A stretch of 64,000 nt of DNA from Hyalangium gracile (GTDB lineage Bacteria > Myxococcota > Myxococcia > Myxococcales > Myxococcaceae), in contig NZ_JAHXBG010000032.1 in NCBI RefSeq assembly GCF_020103725.1, forward strand, positions 1 to 64,000, given 5' to 3'. This document shows, in pieces, positions 47,059 through 55,251 of this stretch. The notes beneath the pieces were generated by a model that was given only the letters and a program-made list of their open reading frames with translations, was not told the origin of the DNA and searched no databases. Made by a program: the position numbers and the translations under genes. Each line of letters opens with the position of its first letter. Position 1 is the first letter of the stretch.

Positions 47059-47886
47059 ATGCCGGGGGGCATGGCTCCGCCCCTCGTGCTGCTGGGGTCC
47101 GGCTATACGCTCACGCGGCTCGCGTTGCTCGAGGCGCGTGAGGGCCGGACGGTGATCGCTTCGACGCGGGATGCCTCGCGCCGCTCCGAGCTGGAGCGCG
47201 CGGGCGCCCGCGTCTGTCTTTTGGAGGAAGCCCTCGCGCAGACCGAGGGCGCTCACGCCGTCTGCTCCGTGCCGCCGGAGGCCGGGCTGGATGCGCGGAT
47301 CACGGAGGCGCTCTCCCGTCACCCGCCTGCCCGGTGGGTGTACCTGTCCTCGACCGGCGTGTACGGCTCGGCTCGGGGGGAGGTGGACGAGGCCACGCCG
47401 GTGGATCCCTCCTGGCCTTCCTCCCAGCCCCGTCTCGAGGCGGAGGCGCGCTTCCGCCCGCTCGGTGCGGTGGTGCTCCGCGTGGCGGGCATCTATGGCC
47501 CGGGGCGCGGGCTGCACTCGCGGCTGCTGGCCGGGACGCTCCGGCTGCCCGAGGGCGGAGGCGGCCGCATCTCGCGCGTCCACGTGGACGATCTCGTGGA
47601 GGCCATCCGGGTGGCCCTGGCGCGAGGCACGCCGGGCGGCCTCTACTGCGTGGCCGATGATCGGGCCGCGGCGCAGGGCGAGACGGTGCCCTGGCTCTGC
47701 GAGCGCCTGGGGCTGCCGCTGCCTCCCACCGTGCCGCTGGCCAGCATGCACGAGACGGCCCGAGGGGACCGTTGCATCCAGAACAGGCGGCTCCGAGGGC
47801 TCGGGTGGGTTCCTCGATATCCGGATTTTCCGTCGGGCTTTGCCGCCGTCCTGGAGGCTGAGGGGATCCCTCAGTCCACGAAGTGA
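47059..47886 (+). CDS. NAD(P)-binding SDR/epimerase-like protein
   Basis: 275 residues of extended SDR type (YeeZ-like). The dinucleotide-binding start LVLLGSGYTLTRLAL has a GxGxxxx pattern that departs from the usual GxxGxxG. SSTGVYG holds the Ser/Tyr region near residue 97, and VAGIYGPGRG and VHVDDLV are typical of epimerases. Substrate unknown. Its ATG is 1 bp after the stop of the activator gene, implying one transcript. Confidence 0.82.
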   Translation: MPGGMAPPLVLLGSGYTLTRLALLEAREGRTVIASTRDASRRSELERAGARVCLLEEALAQTEGAHAVCSVPPEAGLDARITEALSRHPPARWVYLSSTGVYGSARGEVDEATPVDPSWPSSQPRLEAEARFRPLGAVVLRVAGIYGPGRGLHSRLLAGTLRLPEGGGGRISRVHVDDLVEAIRVALARGTPGGLYCVADDRAAAQGETVPWLCERLGLPLPPTVPLASMHETARGDRCIQNRRLRGLGWVPRYPDFPSGFAAVLEAEGIPQSTK

Positions 47887-48018
47887 TGGAGTGACTCATT
47901 AGCGGGGCTTGCTGCCCGGGAGGGAGACCCGGGGGGAGCGTCTTTTCAGCCCGCTTCCTGCCTGTCAGGCTAGCCGCGTGGCCGTGATGCGCGCGGCCGG
48001 TGGTTTGAGAGGGAAGGG

Positions 48019-48579
48019 ATGTCACACAAGCTGCTCGCTGCGTTCAACGAGGGTGTGAATCGCTCGATGGCCGGTGATCACTCGGCCGCGATCCGGGCAT
48101 TCGACAAGGTGCTGGCCGAGGACGCTCGCCACACCCCGGCGCTGAGCGCCAAGGGCTTCTCGCTCTCGAGGCTGGGTCGACCGGCGGAGGCGCTGAAGTG
48201 CTTCCTGCGCGCCATCGAGCTGGACTCCTCGGTGGCGGACAACTACCGCAATGCCGGGATCTGCCAGCTCGAGCTGGACGAGCCGGAGGACGCCGCCACC
48301 CTGCTGGAGCGCGCCTTTCAGCTCAACCCCGAGCCGCATTACCGCGAGGCGGCCGCGGTCGAGCTCTTCACCCTGGGAGAGTCGCTGCTGACCGGAGGCC
48401 GCCGGCCGAGCAAGGAGCGCTACCGGCACGCGCGCCATGCCTTCGAGCTGGCGCTCGAGTACCACCCCGCCTTCGTCGATGCGGCGAGGGCGCTGGCGGA
48501 CGTCTGGACGCACCTGGGGGATGCGGAGCGCAGCAGCCACTACGCGCACCTGGCGGCTCGCCTGCGTCCCGCGGGCTGA
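48019..48579 (+). CDS. tetratricopeptide repeat protein
   Basis: 186 residues made almost entirely of TPR helices (units at about 5-38, 39-72, 73-106 and 140-173, for example ALSAKGFSLSRLGRPAEALKCF). No signal peptide. A protein-interaction scaffold of unknown partner. GGGAAGGG precedes ATG 48019. It sits 63 bp upstream of the DAHP synthase gene. Confidence 0.82.
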   Translation: MSHKLLAAFNEGVNRSMAGDHSAAIRAFDKVLAEDARHTPALSAKGFSLSRLGRPAEALKCFLRAIELDSSVADNYRNAGICQLELDEPEDAATLLERAFQLNPEPHYREAAAVELFTLGESLLTGGRRPSKERYRHARHAFELALEYHPAFVDAARALADVWTHLGDAERSSHYAHLAARLRPAG

Positions 48580-48642
48580 GCGGTGGGAGTCGAGGTTGTT
48601 ACCTCTGAGGTGGTGCCCCACCTCTCGCTTCGGAGCCTTTGA

Positions 48643-49767
48643 ATGATCGTGATGCTCGAGCCGAACTCGCCGCCTGAGACGGTGAACGCGGTGCTGCAGG
48701 TCGTCTCCCAGTACAAGGGGATCACGCCGCGCACGCACGTCATCGAGGGCGCCGAGTACACCGTCACGGAGATCTACCTGCTGGGCCCGACGGCGCAGGT
48801 GCCGATGGAGCCCTTCCAGCAGATCCCCGGCGTGCGGCAGGTGGTGCGCGTGTCGGAGAAGTACCGGGTGATCGGCCGGCACGGAGGGAAGCGGGAGACG
48901 GCGGGGTTCGAGTACAACGGGGTGACGTTCGACGAGAAGAGCGTGAACCTCTTCGCGGGCCTGTGCGCGGTGGACACGCGCGAGAGCGTGGACGCGATGA
49001 TGGGGGCGCTGGCGAAGTGCGGCATCCGCACGACGCGCATGGGGGCGTACAAGCCGCGCACCAGTCCGTACGAGTTCCAGGGCTTGGGGGCGGCGTGCCT
49101 GCCGTGGGTGTTCGAGCTGGCGGGGAAGCACGGCGTGAAGGTGGTGGCGATGGAGGTGACCAACCCGCGCCACATCGATGAGATCCGCGAGGCGCTGGAG
49201 GCCTCGGGCAACGCCACGGGCGTCATGCTGCAGGTGGGCACGCGCAACGCGCAGAACTTCGAGCTGCTCAAGCAGATCGGCCAGCAGCGGGTGTTCCCGG
49301 TGCTGTTCAAGCGCGGCATGGGCATCACCCTGGAGGAGTCGCTCAACGCCTGCGAGTACGTGGCGAGCGAGGGCAACCCGAAGATCGTCTTCTGCCTGCG
49401 CGGGGTGAAGACGCACCTGGGGGATCCGCACCGGAACATGGTGGACTTCGCGCACGTGTCCGTGGTGCGGCGGCTCACCCGCCTGCCGGTGTGCGTGGAT
49501 CCGTCACACGCGATCGGCCGCGCGGAGGTGGGGCCGGACGGGCTGCCGGACATCTTCCACGCCATCGGGCAGGGGCTGATCGCGGGGGCTTCCATGGTGC
49601 TGGTGGACTTCCATCCGCACCCGGAGCAGGCGCTGTGCGACGGGCCCCAGGCGCTGCGGCTGGAGCAGCTCCCGGCGCTCCAGAACTACACGCGCATCGT
49701 CCGCGACGCGTACGAGCAGGTCGTACGCAACGGGGATGGGCTGCGCGCTCAGTCGGCGACGCGGTAG
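48643..49767 (+). CDS. aroF: 3-deoxy-7-phosphoheptulonate synthase (DAHP synthase, type I-beta)
   Basis: 374 residues. The N-terminal 75 residues form a small regulatory ferredoxin-like domain, as in the Thermotoga-type enzyme. The barrel (about 95-355) has AGLCAVDT, GAYKPRTSPYEFQG, VGTRNAQNF, KRGMG and VCVDPSHAIGR, all active-site phrases of AroF/KDO8P synthase type DAHPS. It makes the first shikimate pathway intermediate from PEP and erythrose 4-phosphate. The gene converges on and overlaps by 19 bp the prephenate dehydratase gene. The symbol follows family usage and the precise paralogue name is uncertain. Confidence 0.92.
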   Translation: MIVMLEPNSPPETVNAVLQVVSQYKGITPRTHVIEGAEYTVTEIYLLGPTAQVPMEPFQQIPGVRQVVRVSEKYRVIGRHGGKRETAGFEYNGVTFDEKSVNLFAGLCAVDTRESVDAMMGALAKCGIRTTRMGAYKPRTSPYEFQGLGAACLPWVFELAGKHGVKVVAMEVTNPRHIDEIREALEASGNATGVMLQVGTRNAQNFELLKQIGQQRVFPVLFKRGMGITLEESLNACEYVASEGNPKIVFCLRGVKTHLGDPHRNMVDFAHVSVVRRLTRLPVCVDPSHAIGRAEVGPDGLPDIFHAIGQGLIAGASMVLVDFHPHPEQALCDGPQALRLEQLPALQNYTRIVRDAYEQVVRNGDGLRAQSATR

Positions 49768-50567
49768 CTGCCCAGCACGCGGAACGAGGCGCACAGCCCG
49801 GCGGCGGAGTCGAGCGCCTCGCCGACGCGGGGCTCCTCCCGTGAGCCCTCGAGATCCAGGCAGAAGACGTACTCCCAGGGCTTGCGCAGCGGTCGGGGCT
49901 CCAGGCGAATGACGTTGAGCCCGCGCTCGGAGAAGACGCCGAGCACCTTCTGGAGCGAGCCGGGGCTGTTCTCCAGGGTGAACATCACCGACGTCTTGCT
50001 CCTGGAGCCCGAGAGCACGGGCACAGCGCTCAGCGAGACGAAGCGGGTCAGGTTGTTCGGTGAGTCCGCCACGCCTTCGAGGAGCACGTTCAGGCCGTAG
50101 AGCTCCGCCGCGGTCCGGCTGGCGATGGCCGCCGTGTGGGGAGGCTTCTGCTCCGCCAGCCGCTTGGCGCTGCCCGCCGTGTCCGCATCCGCGACGGCGG
50201 CGAAGCCGTGCTGGCGTAGGAAGCCCGCGCACTGGGCCAGGGCCTGGGGGTGGGAGACGACGCGGCGGATATCGGTCAGCTCGACTCCCGCTGGCGCCAG
50301 GAGGCAGTGCCGGATGCGCAGCGACAGCTCGCCCGTGATGGGCAGGGAGAACTCCATCAGCAGGTCCACGTTCTCGATGACGGAGCCCGCCAGGGAGTTC
50401 TCCACCGGCACCGCGCCACCGTCCACCCGGCCCGAGGCCACCGCCTCGAACACCGCGCGGAAGCTGGGGCACGGCACGGCCTCGACACCGGGACCGAAGA
50501 GGGCTCGCGTGGCCTCCTCGCTGTAGGCGCCACGCTCGCCCTGGAAGCCCACCCGAGGACTACCCAT
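49749..50567 (-). CDS. pheA: stand-alone prephenate dehydratase
   Basis: 272 residues. PDT domain (about 4-180) with GAYSEEA, VPVENSLAGSV, VSHPQALAQC and the catalytic NNLTRFVSL; then an ACT domain (about 195-265) whose effector motif reads EPRP instead of ESRP (GLNVIRLEPRPL). It converts prephenate to phenylpyruvate. ATG 50567 overlaps the P-protein stop by 8 bp, so the two dehydratases are co-translated. The altered ACT motif suggests weaker or different feedback by phenylalanine. Confidence 0.92.
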   Translation of the reverse strand: MGSPRVGFQGERGAYSEEATRALFGPGVEAVPCPSFRAVFEAVASGRVDGGAVPVENSLAGSVIENVDLLMEFSLPITGELSLRIRHCLLAPAGVELTDIRRVVSHPQALAQCAGFLRQHGFAAVADADTAGSAKRLAEQKPPHTAAIASRTAAELYGLNVLLEGVADSPNNLTRFVSLSAVPVLSGSRSKTSVMFTLENSPGSLQKVLGVFSERGLNVIRLEPRPLRKPWEYVFCLDLEGSREEPRVGEALDSAAGLCASFRVLGSYRVAD

Positions 50568-51699
50568 GCCAGTTCTCCGCGCGCGGATACGTCCCGAGCA
50601 CCTTCATCGACGAGGTGAGCGGCTGGAGATCCTCGAACGCCGCGATGAGGGGCGCCGAGGCCGCGTGCCCCTCCACATCCAGGTAGAACCGGTAGCGCCA
50701 CGGCTCGCCGGGGATCGGCCGGGACTCCAGCTTGGACAGGTTGACTCCGCGCTGCGCCAGCGTCGTCAGCACCTGCCCGAGCGTCCCTGGCCGGTGCTCC
50801 AGCACCACCGTGAGCGTCGTCTTGCACGGCACATCCGGTGGCACGGGCGCGGCCTCGCGGGCCAGCTCCACGAAGCGCGTGTAGTCCCCGGAGGCCGGCT
50901 GGAGATCCCTCGCCAGCACCTGCAGCCCGAAGCGCTGGGCCGCGGACTCGCTGGCGATCGCCGCGATCGTGGGATCATTCCGCTCGCGCACCTTCTGGGC
51001 CGCGCCGCTGGTGTCGAACTCGGGGAGAGGACGGATCCACGGCACCTTGCGCAGGAACAGCTCGCACTGCGCCAGCGCCTGCGGGTGGGACAGCACGGTG
51101 CGGATGTCCTCCAGCCTCGCGCCCGGCAGACCCAGCAGCCGGTGATCCACCTGGCTGAGCATCTCGCCGATGATCGTCACGCTCCCGGCGGCGAGCAGAT
51201 CGTACGTCTCGCTCATGCTCCCCGCCGAGGTGTTCTCGATGGGCAGCAGTGCCAGATCCAGCTCGCCGCGGCGCAGGGCATCCATCGCCTCGCGGCCCGT
51301 CTCGAAGCCGGTGAGGAGGACTCCTCCCTGTCGGCCCGCGTAGCGATCCCGTGCCGCCATGTGGCTGTAGGAACCCTCGATGCCCGGATAGCCCACGCGC
51401 AGGGGGGTGGTGTCCAGCCGCTGGATGAGCGCCTGCTGCCGCGCCACGGACATGTCCATGATGAGCCGGAAGATGCGCTCGATCTCGTGAGGATCCAGCC
51501 CGTGGGACGTGGCCGCCTCACGCACCTTGCGGAGCACGAGGTCCTCCCGTGTCGGGTCCCGCAGGGGAGAGGCCGCCGCGAGCTTGGCGCGGGCGATGTC
51601 GTCCGCGAGGTCCATCCGCCGGCGCAGGGCGTCCAGGATCTCCGAGTCGATGCGCTCGATGCCGATTCGAAGGGTGTCGAGGTCCGGAAGGTCCGCCAT
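50560..51699 (-). CDS. pheA: bifunctional chorismate mutase/prephenate dehydratase (P-protein)
   Basis: 379 residues. Chorismate mutase domain (about 5-90: IERIDSEILDALRRRMDLADDIARAK ... MSVARQQALIQ), PDT domain (about 97-275: PGIEGSYSHMAA, LPIENTSAGS, SHPQALAQC, GDYTRFVEL) and ACT domain (about 290-370) with a normal ESRP motif. It converts chorismate to phenylpyruvate with phenylalanine feedback. It is the first gene of a two-gene unit with the stand-alone dehydratase. ATG 51699. Confidence 0.95.
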   Translation of the reverse strand: MADLPDLDTLRIGIERIDSEILDALRRRMDLADDIARAKLAAASPLRDPTREDLVLRKVREAATSHGLDPHEIERIFRLIMDMSVARQQALIQRLDTTPLRVGYPGIEGSYSHMAARDRYAGRQGGVLLTGFETGREAMDALRRGELDLALLPIENTSAGSMSETYDLLAAGSVTIIGEMLSQVDHRLLGLPGARLEDIRTVLSHPQALAQCELFLRKVPWIRPLPEFDTSGAAQKVRERNDPTIAAIASESAAQRFGLQVLARDLQPASGDYTRFVELAREAAPVPPDVPCKTTLTVVLEHRPGTLGQVLTTLAQRGVNLSKLESRPIPGEPWRYRFYLDVEGHAASAPLIAAFEDLQPLTSSMKVLGTYPRAENWHG

Positions 51700-51827
51700 A
51701 GGGCACTAATATAGGGACGGGCGAGCGGCTCCAGCCATTTCGAAGGGGCCTGTATGCCAGTTTCGGGTCCCGTGCGTCCTTCTTTCCCGGAAGCGCATTC
51801 GGAGGAAGATTGAGGGGCACCGCCGCC

Positions 51828-52082
51828 ATGGACGAGCTGTCAATCGAGCCACGCACCCGCGCTGGGCTCGACTTCGACGCGCTCGTGCAGGGAGAGCAGG
51901 CCGCCCCTTCCGGACGGCGCTTGCGCCGCTTCACCCTTCACCCACGCAGGAGCCTGCCCACCCTGGAGGCCGAGCTCAAGCGCGCCCAGCTGGAGCTGGA
52001 CAAGCTGCTGCGCTCCGCGAACCCGAACGACAGCGCCGTGATGCAGCAGGTGGAGGCGGTAGGGCGGGCGGCGCGCCCGTAG
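51828..52082 (+). CDS. small hypothetical protein
   Basis: 84 residues, charged, helical in its C-terminal half (LPTLEAELKRAQLELDKLLRSANPNDSAVMQQVEAV). No recognised domain. ATG 51828 has GAGGGG 10 bp upstream; TTG 51810 is an alternative. It diverges from the P-protein gene and converges on the permease. Coding is supported mainly by the ribosome site and amphipathic helix. Confidence 0.5.
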   Translation: MDELSIEPRTRAGLDFDALVQGEQAAPSGRRLRRFTLHPRRSLPTLEAELKRAQLELDKLLRSANPNDSAVMQQVEAVGRAARP

Positions 52083-52089
52083 TCGCGGC

Positions 52090-53685
52090 TCAGTCGATGG
52101 GCCGCGCGATGACCTGGGCTGTCGGAGCGGCCTCGGGGGGAGCGTCGATGGTCCGGATGGGACCCTTGAACCAGCGCCGGGCCGAGGCGTACCACCAGAT
52201 CGTGATGGCGAGCAGCACTCCGCCCGCGAGGATCGGCGCGTAGTTCACGTCGTACCAGGTGAAGCTGGGGCTACCCGGCACCGCGGAGGGCAGGAACGGC
52301 AGGCAGAAGTAGACCGAGATGACGGCGATCTCCGCCACCGCCACGGTGCACATCCACTTGTAGTGCCGGCCGAGCGTCCACGGGCCCGGCCGGAAGCTGT
52401 CGCCGGCCTTCAGCCGCAGGTAGATGGGGATGAGGAAGGCCAGGTACAGCCCGATTACCGCGATCGAAACGACCGCGTAGAACGCCACGGGGACTCCGGC
52501 GGGGCTCTTGTACAGCGCGGGCAGGGTGATCAGGACGCCGATGACCGAGGAGGCAATCACCGCGTTGGTCGGCACCTGGGTTCTGGGGTGCACCTTGCTC
52601 CAGAGCCGGCTGCCGGGCACGGCGCCATCACGGCTGAAGGCGAACATCATCCGGGAGGTGCTCGTCATGCAGGCGATGGCACAGAAGACCTGGCCGACCG
52701 TGGAGATCAGCATGACGACCTTGAACATCGCGGACGGAAGCGCGGAGGCGAAGACGGCGGTGATCTGCCCGGCCCCATAGCCGTTGCCCGGGTCGTTGAT
52801 GAACTTCGTGTCCTTGGCGACGAACAGGAACGCCAGGAGCAGGATCCAGCCACCGATCGCCGAATAGAAGATCGATTGCCAGATGCCCTTCGCCGAGGTG
52901 ATCGCCGCGTCGTGCGTCTCCTCGGACAGGTGCGCCGAGGCATCGAAGCCGGTGATCGTGTACTGGGTGAGCAGGAAGCCCAGCGGAAGCACGTACCACC
53001 AGTACATGCCGTCGGAGAAGCCCGAGTTGTTGATGCGCTCGGTGAAGACGAACGAGGGCGACTGATACTCCTTCGCGGTCAGCAGGAGGATCAGCACGAC
53101 CGCGAGCGAGCCGAACACGTGCCAGTACGCGGAGATGTTGTTGACCACCGCCAGCAGGTGCGAGCTGAAGATGTTGAGCAGCGCCGCCACGATCATCAGC
53201 ACCACGAACAGCAGGAACGCCTGATTCAGTGGGTCTCCGCCGAGCGTGGTGGACCAAATGGGAGAGAACAAGCCGAGGGTGACGTTCATGAAGGTGGCGC
53301 ACGCGTAGACCACCGAGGCGGTGACCGCGATGAGCCCGATCAGGTTGAGCCAGCCCGTGTAGAAGCCGGCGCGCGGGCCGCCCAGTCGGGCCGCCCACCA
53401 GTAGATCCCTCCAGCGGTAGGGAAGGCCGAGACCAGCTCGGACATGCACAGTCCGATGATGAGGATGAAGACGGAGATGAGCGGCCAGCCCCACGAGATG
53501 GCGATCGGGCCGCCGTTGTTCCAGGCATGGGCGAACGTGGTGAAGCAGCCGGCCAGGATCGAGATGATGGAGAAGGAGATGGCGAAGTTCGAGAACCCGG
53601 ACCAGGTGCGCTTGAGCTCCTGCTTGTAGCCGAGCTCGGCCAGCCTTCTCTCGTCCTCGTTGAGCGGAGTGTTGACGTCGGCCAC
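52090..53685 (-). CDS. APC superfamily amino acid permease (GABA/choline permease-like)
   Basis: 531 residues with about 12 membrane helices. LGYKQELKRTWSGFSNFAISFSIISI near the N terminus and TAGGIYWWAARL resemble the GABA/choline/amino-acid permease branch of the APC superfamily (Bat1/Uga4/Hnm1-like). It likely imports an amino acid or amine by proton symport; the substrate is unknown. GTG 53685 with GAGGAGGAC. It is a lone gene downstream of the EVE protein gene on the same strand, 58 bp away. Confidence 0.87.
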   Translation of the reverse strand: MADVNTPLNEDERRLAELGYKQELKRTWSGFSNFAISFSIISILAGCFTTFAHAWNNGGPIAISWGWPLISVFILIIGLCMSELVSAFPTAGGIYWWAARLGGPRAGFYTGWLNLIGLIAVTASVVYACATFMNVTLGLFSPIWSTTLGGDPLNQAFLLFVVLMIVAALLNIFSSHLLAVVNNISAYWHVFGSLAVVLILLLTAKEYQSPSFVFTERINNSGFSDGMYWWYVLPLGFLLTQYTITGFDASAHLSEETHDAAITSAKGIWQSIFYSAIGGWILLLAFLFVAKDTKFINDPGNGYGAGQITAVFASALPSAMFKVVMLISTVGQVFCAIACMTSTSRMMFAFSRDGAVPGSRLWSKVHPRTQVPTNAVIASSVIGVLITLPALYKSPAGVPVAFYAVVSIAVIGLYLAFLIPIYLRLKAGDSFRPGPWTLGRHYKWMCTVAVAEIAVISVYFCLPFLPSAVPGSPSFTWYDVNYAPILAGGVLLAITIWWYASARRWFKGPIRTIDAPPEAAPTAQVIARPID

Positions 53686-53743
53686 AGGAGTCCTCCTCGC
53701 AGGCGGAATGTCTCGCGCCGTCCAGCGGAGCGATTTCTACCAC

Positions 53744-54172
53744 TCACTTCGGGAGTGTCGTCTTCCCGAGTTTGAGGATGAGCTTGAAGTGCTGGGCGCT
53801 GACGGGGACCACGCTGATCCGGCTGCGGGTGATGAGCTGGATGTCCTTCAGCGCAGCCGTCTTCTTGATGGTGGCCAGCTCCACGGGTTGCTGGAGGGCG
53901 ACCACGGGGCCGACCTCCAAGGAGGCCCAGTCCTCGCCGGGAGCGGTGGGGTCCGGGCCGGCGGCGGTGAGCACCTGGGCCACGGCGACGACGGCCTTGT
54001 CCTCGTTCGAGTGGTAGTAGAGGCAGAGGTCGCCGGGCTTCATGGCCCGGAGGTTGTTGCGAGCCTCGTAGTTGCGCACGCCAGTCCAGTCGGTCTTCCG
54101 CTCCTTCTCGAGCTGGGCGTACGGGTAGACGGAGGGCTCACTCTTGATCAGCCAGTACTGGGTCTTCGCCAT
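53744..54172 (-). CDS. EVE domain protein
   Basis: 142 residues, one EVE (PUA-like) domain. YWLIKSEPSVYPYAQL, WTGVRNYEARNNLRAMKPGDLCLYYHS and the C-terminal RISVVPVSAQHFKLIL are typical. EVE proteins recognise modified bases in DNA or RNA and are often linked to restriction or RNA metabolism. ATG 54172 starts the domain directly; a longer frame to 54274 is not needed. Confidence 0.92.
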   Translation of the reverse strand: MAKTQYWLIKSEPSVYPYAQLEKERKTDWTGVRNYEARNNLRAMKPGDLCLYYHSNEDKAVVAVAQVLTAAGPDPTAPGEDWASLEVGPVVALQQPVELATIKKTAALKDIQLITRSRISVVPVSAQHFKLILKLGKTTLPK

Positions 54173-54451
54173 GGCGGCGCACTCTACCCATACGGTAGGG
54201 AGACGCGAGCCCTGTGTAGGCTCTTCAAGCCCCTTCAGCCTGGCCCCGGTGCCCGTGTCGGGCGAGAACGCCACCGACTGGTATGCTTGTCATACCAGTT
54301 CGCAACCACTCCGGCCGACAGGGGGCTTGAGCTGATGGCCCCCTCAGGGGTTGGGCGAGTGATGGTCAGTGATCTTCAGGCCTGCTCCACTGATCGCGGC
54401 TTCCTTGGATGAGAGGATCGTGCTGATCGAGTGCCTCGCTCAGGTTCATGC

Positions 54452-55183
54452 TCACGCGGCCGTGGTGCGGATAGCGACCTCGCCCTCCACGGGCTCGTCC
54501 TCGATGCCCAGGCGGCGCTCCAGCGTCTGCTCCAGATAGAGGATCTGGTTCTTCTCGGTGAGGCCGCTGAGCAGCGTCACCGTCTTGCCCGAGCGCTCCA
54601 CCGCCTTGAGCTCGTACGTGTACGTCTGATTCCCTTTGTTCGTCCGGACGTTCTCCACGCCGTAGAGCTGGGTGAACTGTCGCCCCGGAACATCCCGATT
54701 GCCGGGCCAGGGCAGGGGACCGTGGCGGATGCTGAGCTGGTTGCGGCCCACCTCGATCCGCGTGCGATTCACCAGCCCCGTCAGCGTGTAGTACGTGAGC
54801 CCGACGCCGACCGCCACGTGGGCGACGGGGAAGATCACCATGATGATCGGCGTATCGTCGACCGTGAGCGCGATGCCGTACCACATGAGCAGGAACGAGT
54901 CCCACGCGATGCAGAAGAAGATCAGGAAGATGTGGACGAAGCTGAACCACCGCCAGGAGATGACGGTGCTGCCGGCCGCCTCCTCCACCTTGAACTTCTC
55001 CGGGAGCGGCGCCTTGGGCCGGACCAGCTTGGGCTTGTCCTGCGTCTGAGGGGCGAGCCCTCGCGCCTTCCGGCCCGACAGATCGTAGACCGCGTTGCAC
55101 GAGTGGCACTTCGCCACCGCCAGGTCCAGGCGCACATCCTCTGGTCGCAAGGGTGACTGGCAGACTTCACAGGAGAGCTGCAT
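54452..55183 (-). CDS. zinc-ribbon membrane protein of unknown function
   Basis: 243 residues. The N terminus has CEVC (C5/C8) and CHSC (C26/C29), a zinc ribbon, then a linker. Two hydrophobic helices (about 80-105 and 110-135) make an inner-membrane anchor with a large C-terminal cytoplasmic part (about 140-243) resembling a PH-like domain (TRIEVGRNQLSIRHGPLPWPGN). No specific family recognised. ATG 55183. It is flanked by the debranching-enzyme gene, same strand. Confidence 0.78.
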   Translation of the reverse strand: MQLSCEVCQSPLRPEDVRLDLAVAKCHSCNAVYDLSGRKARGLAPQTQDKPKLVRPKAPLPEKFKVEEAAGSTVISWRWFSFVHIFLIFFCIAWDSFLLMWYGIALTVDDTPIIMVIFPVAHVAVGVGLTYYTLTGLVNRTRIEVGRNQLSIRHGPLPWPGNRDVPGRQFTQLYGVENVRTNKGNQTYTYELKAVERSGKTVTLLSGLTEKNQILYLEQTLERRLGIEDEPVEGEVAIRTTAA

Positions 55184-55251
55184 GGTCCAGGAGACTCCGG
55201 CTGAGAACCACCGGAGTCTACCGGATGCCAGTCAGAGACAGGAGGGGGGCC

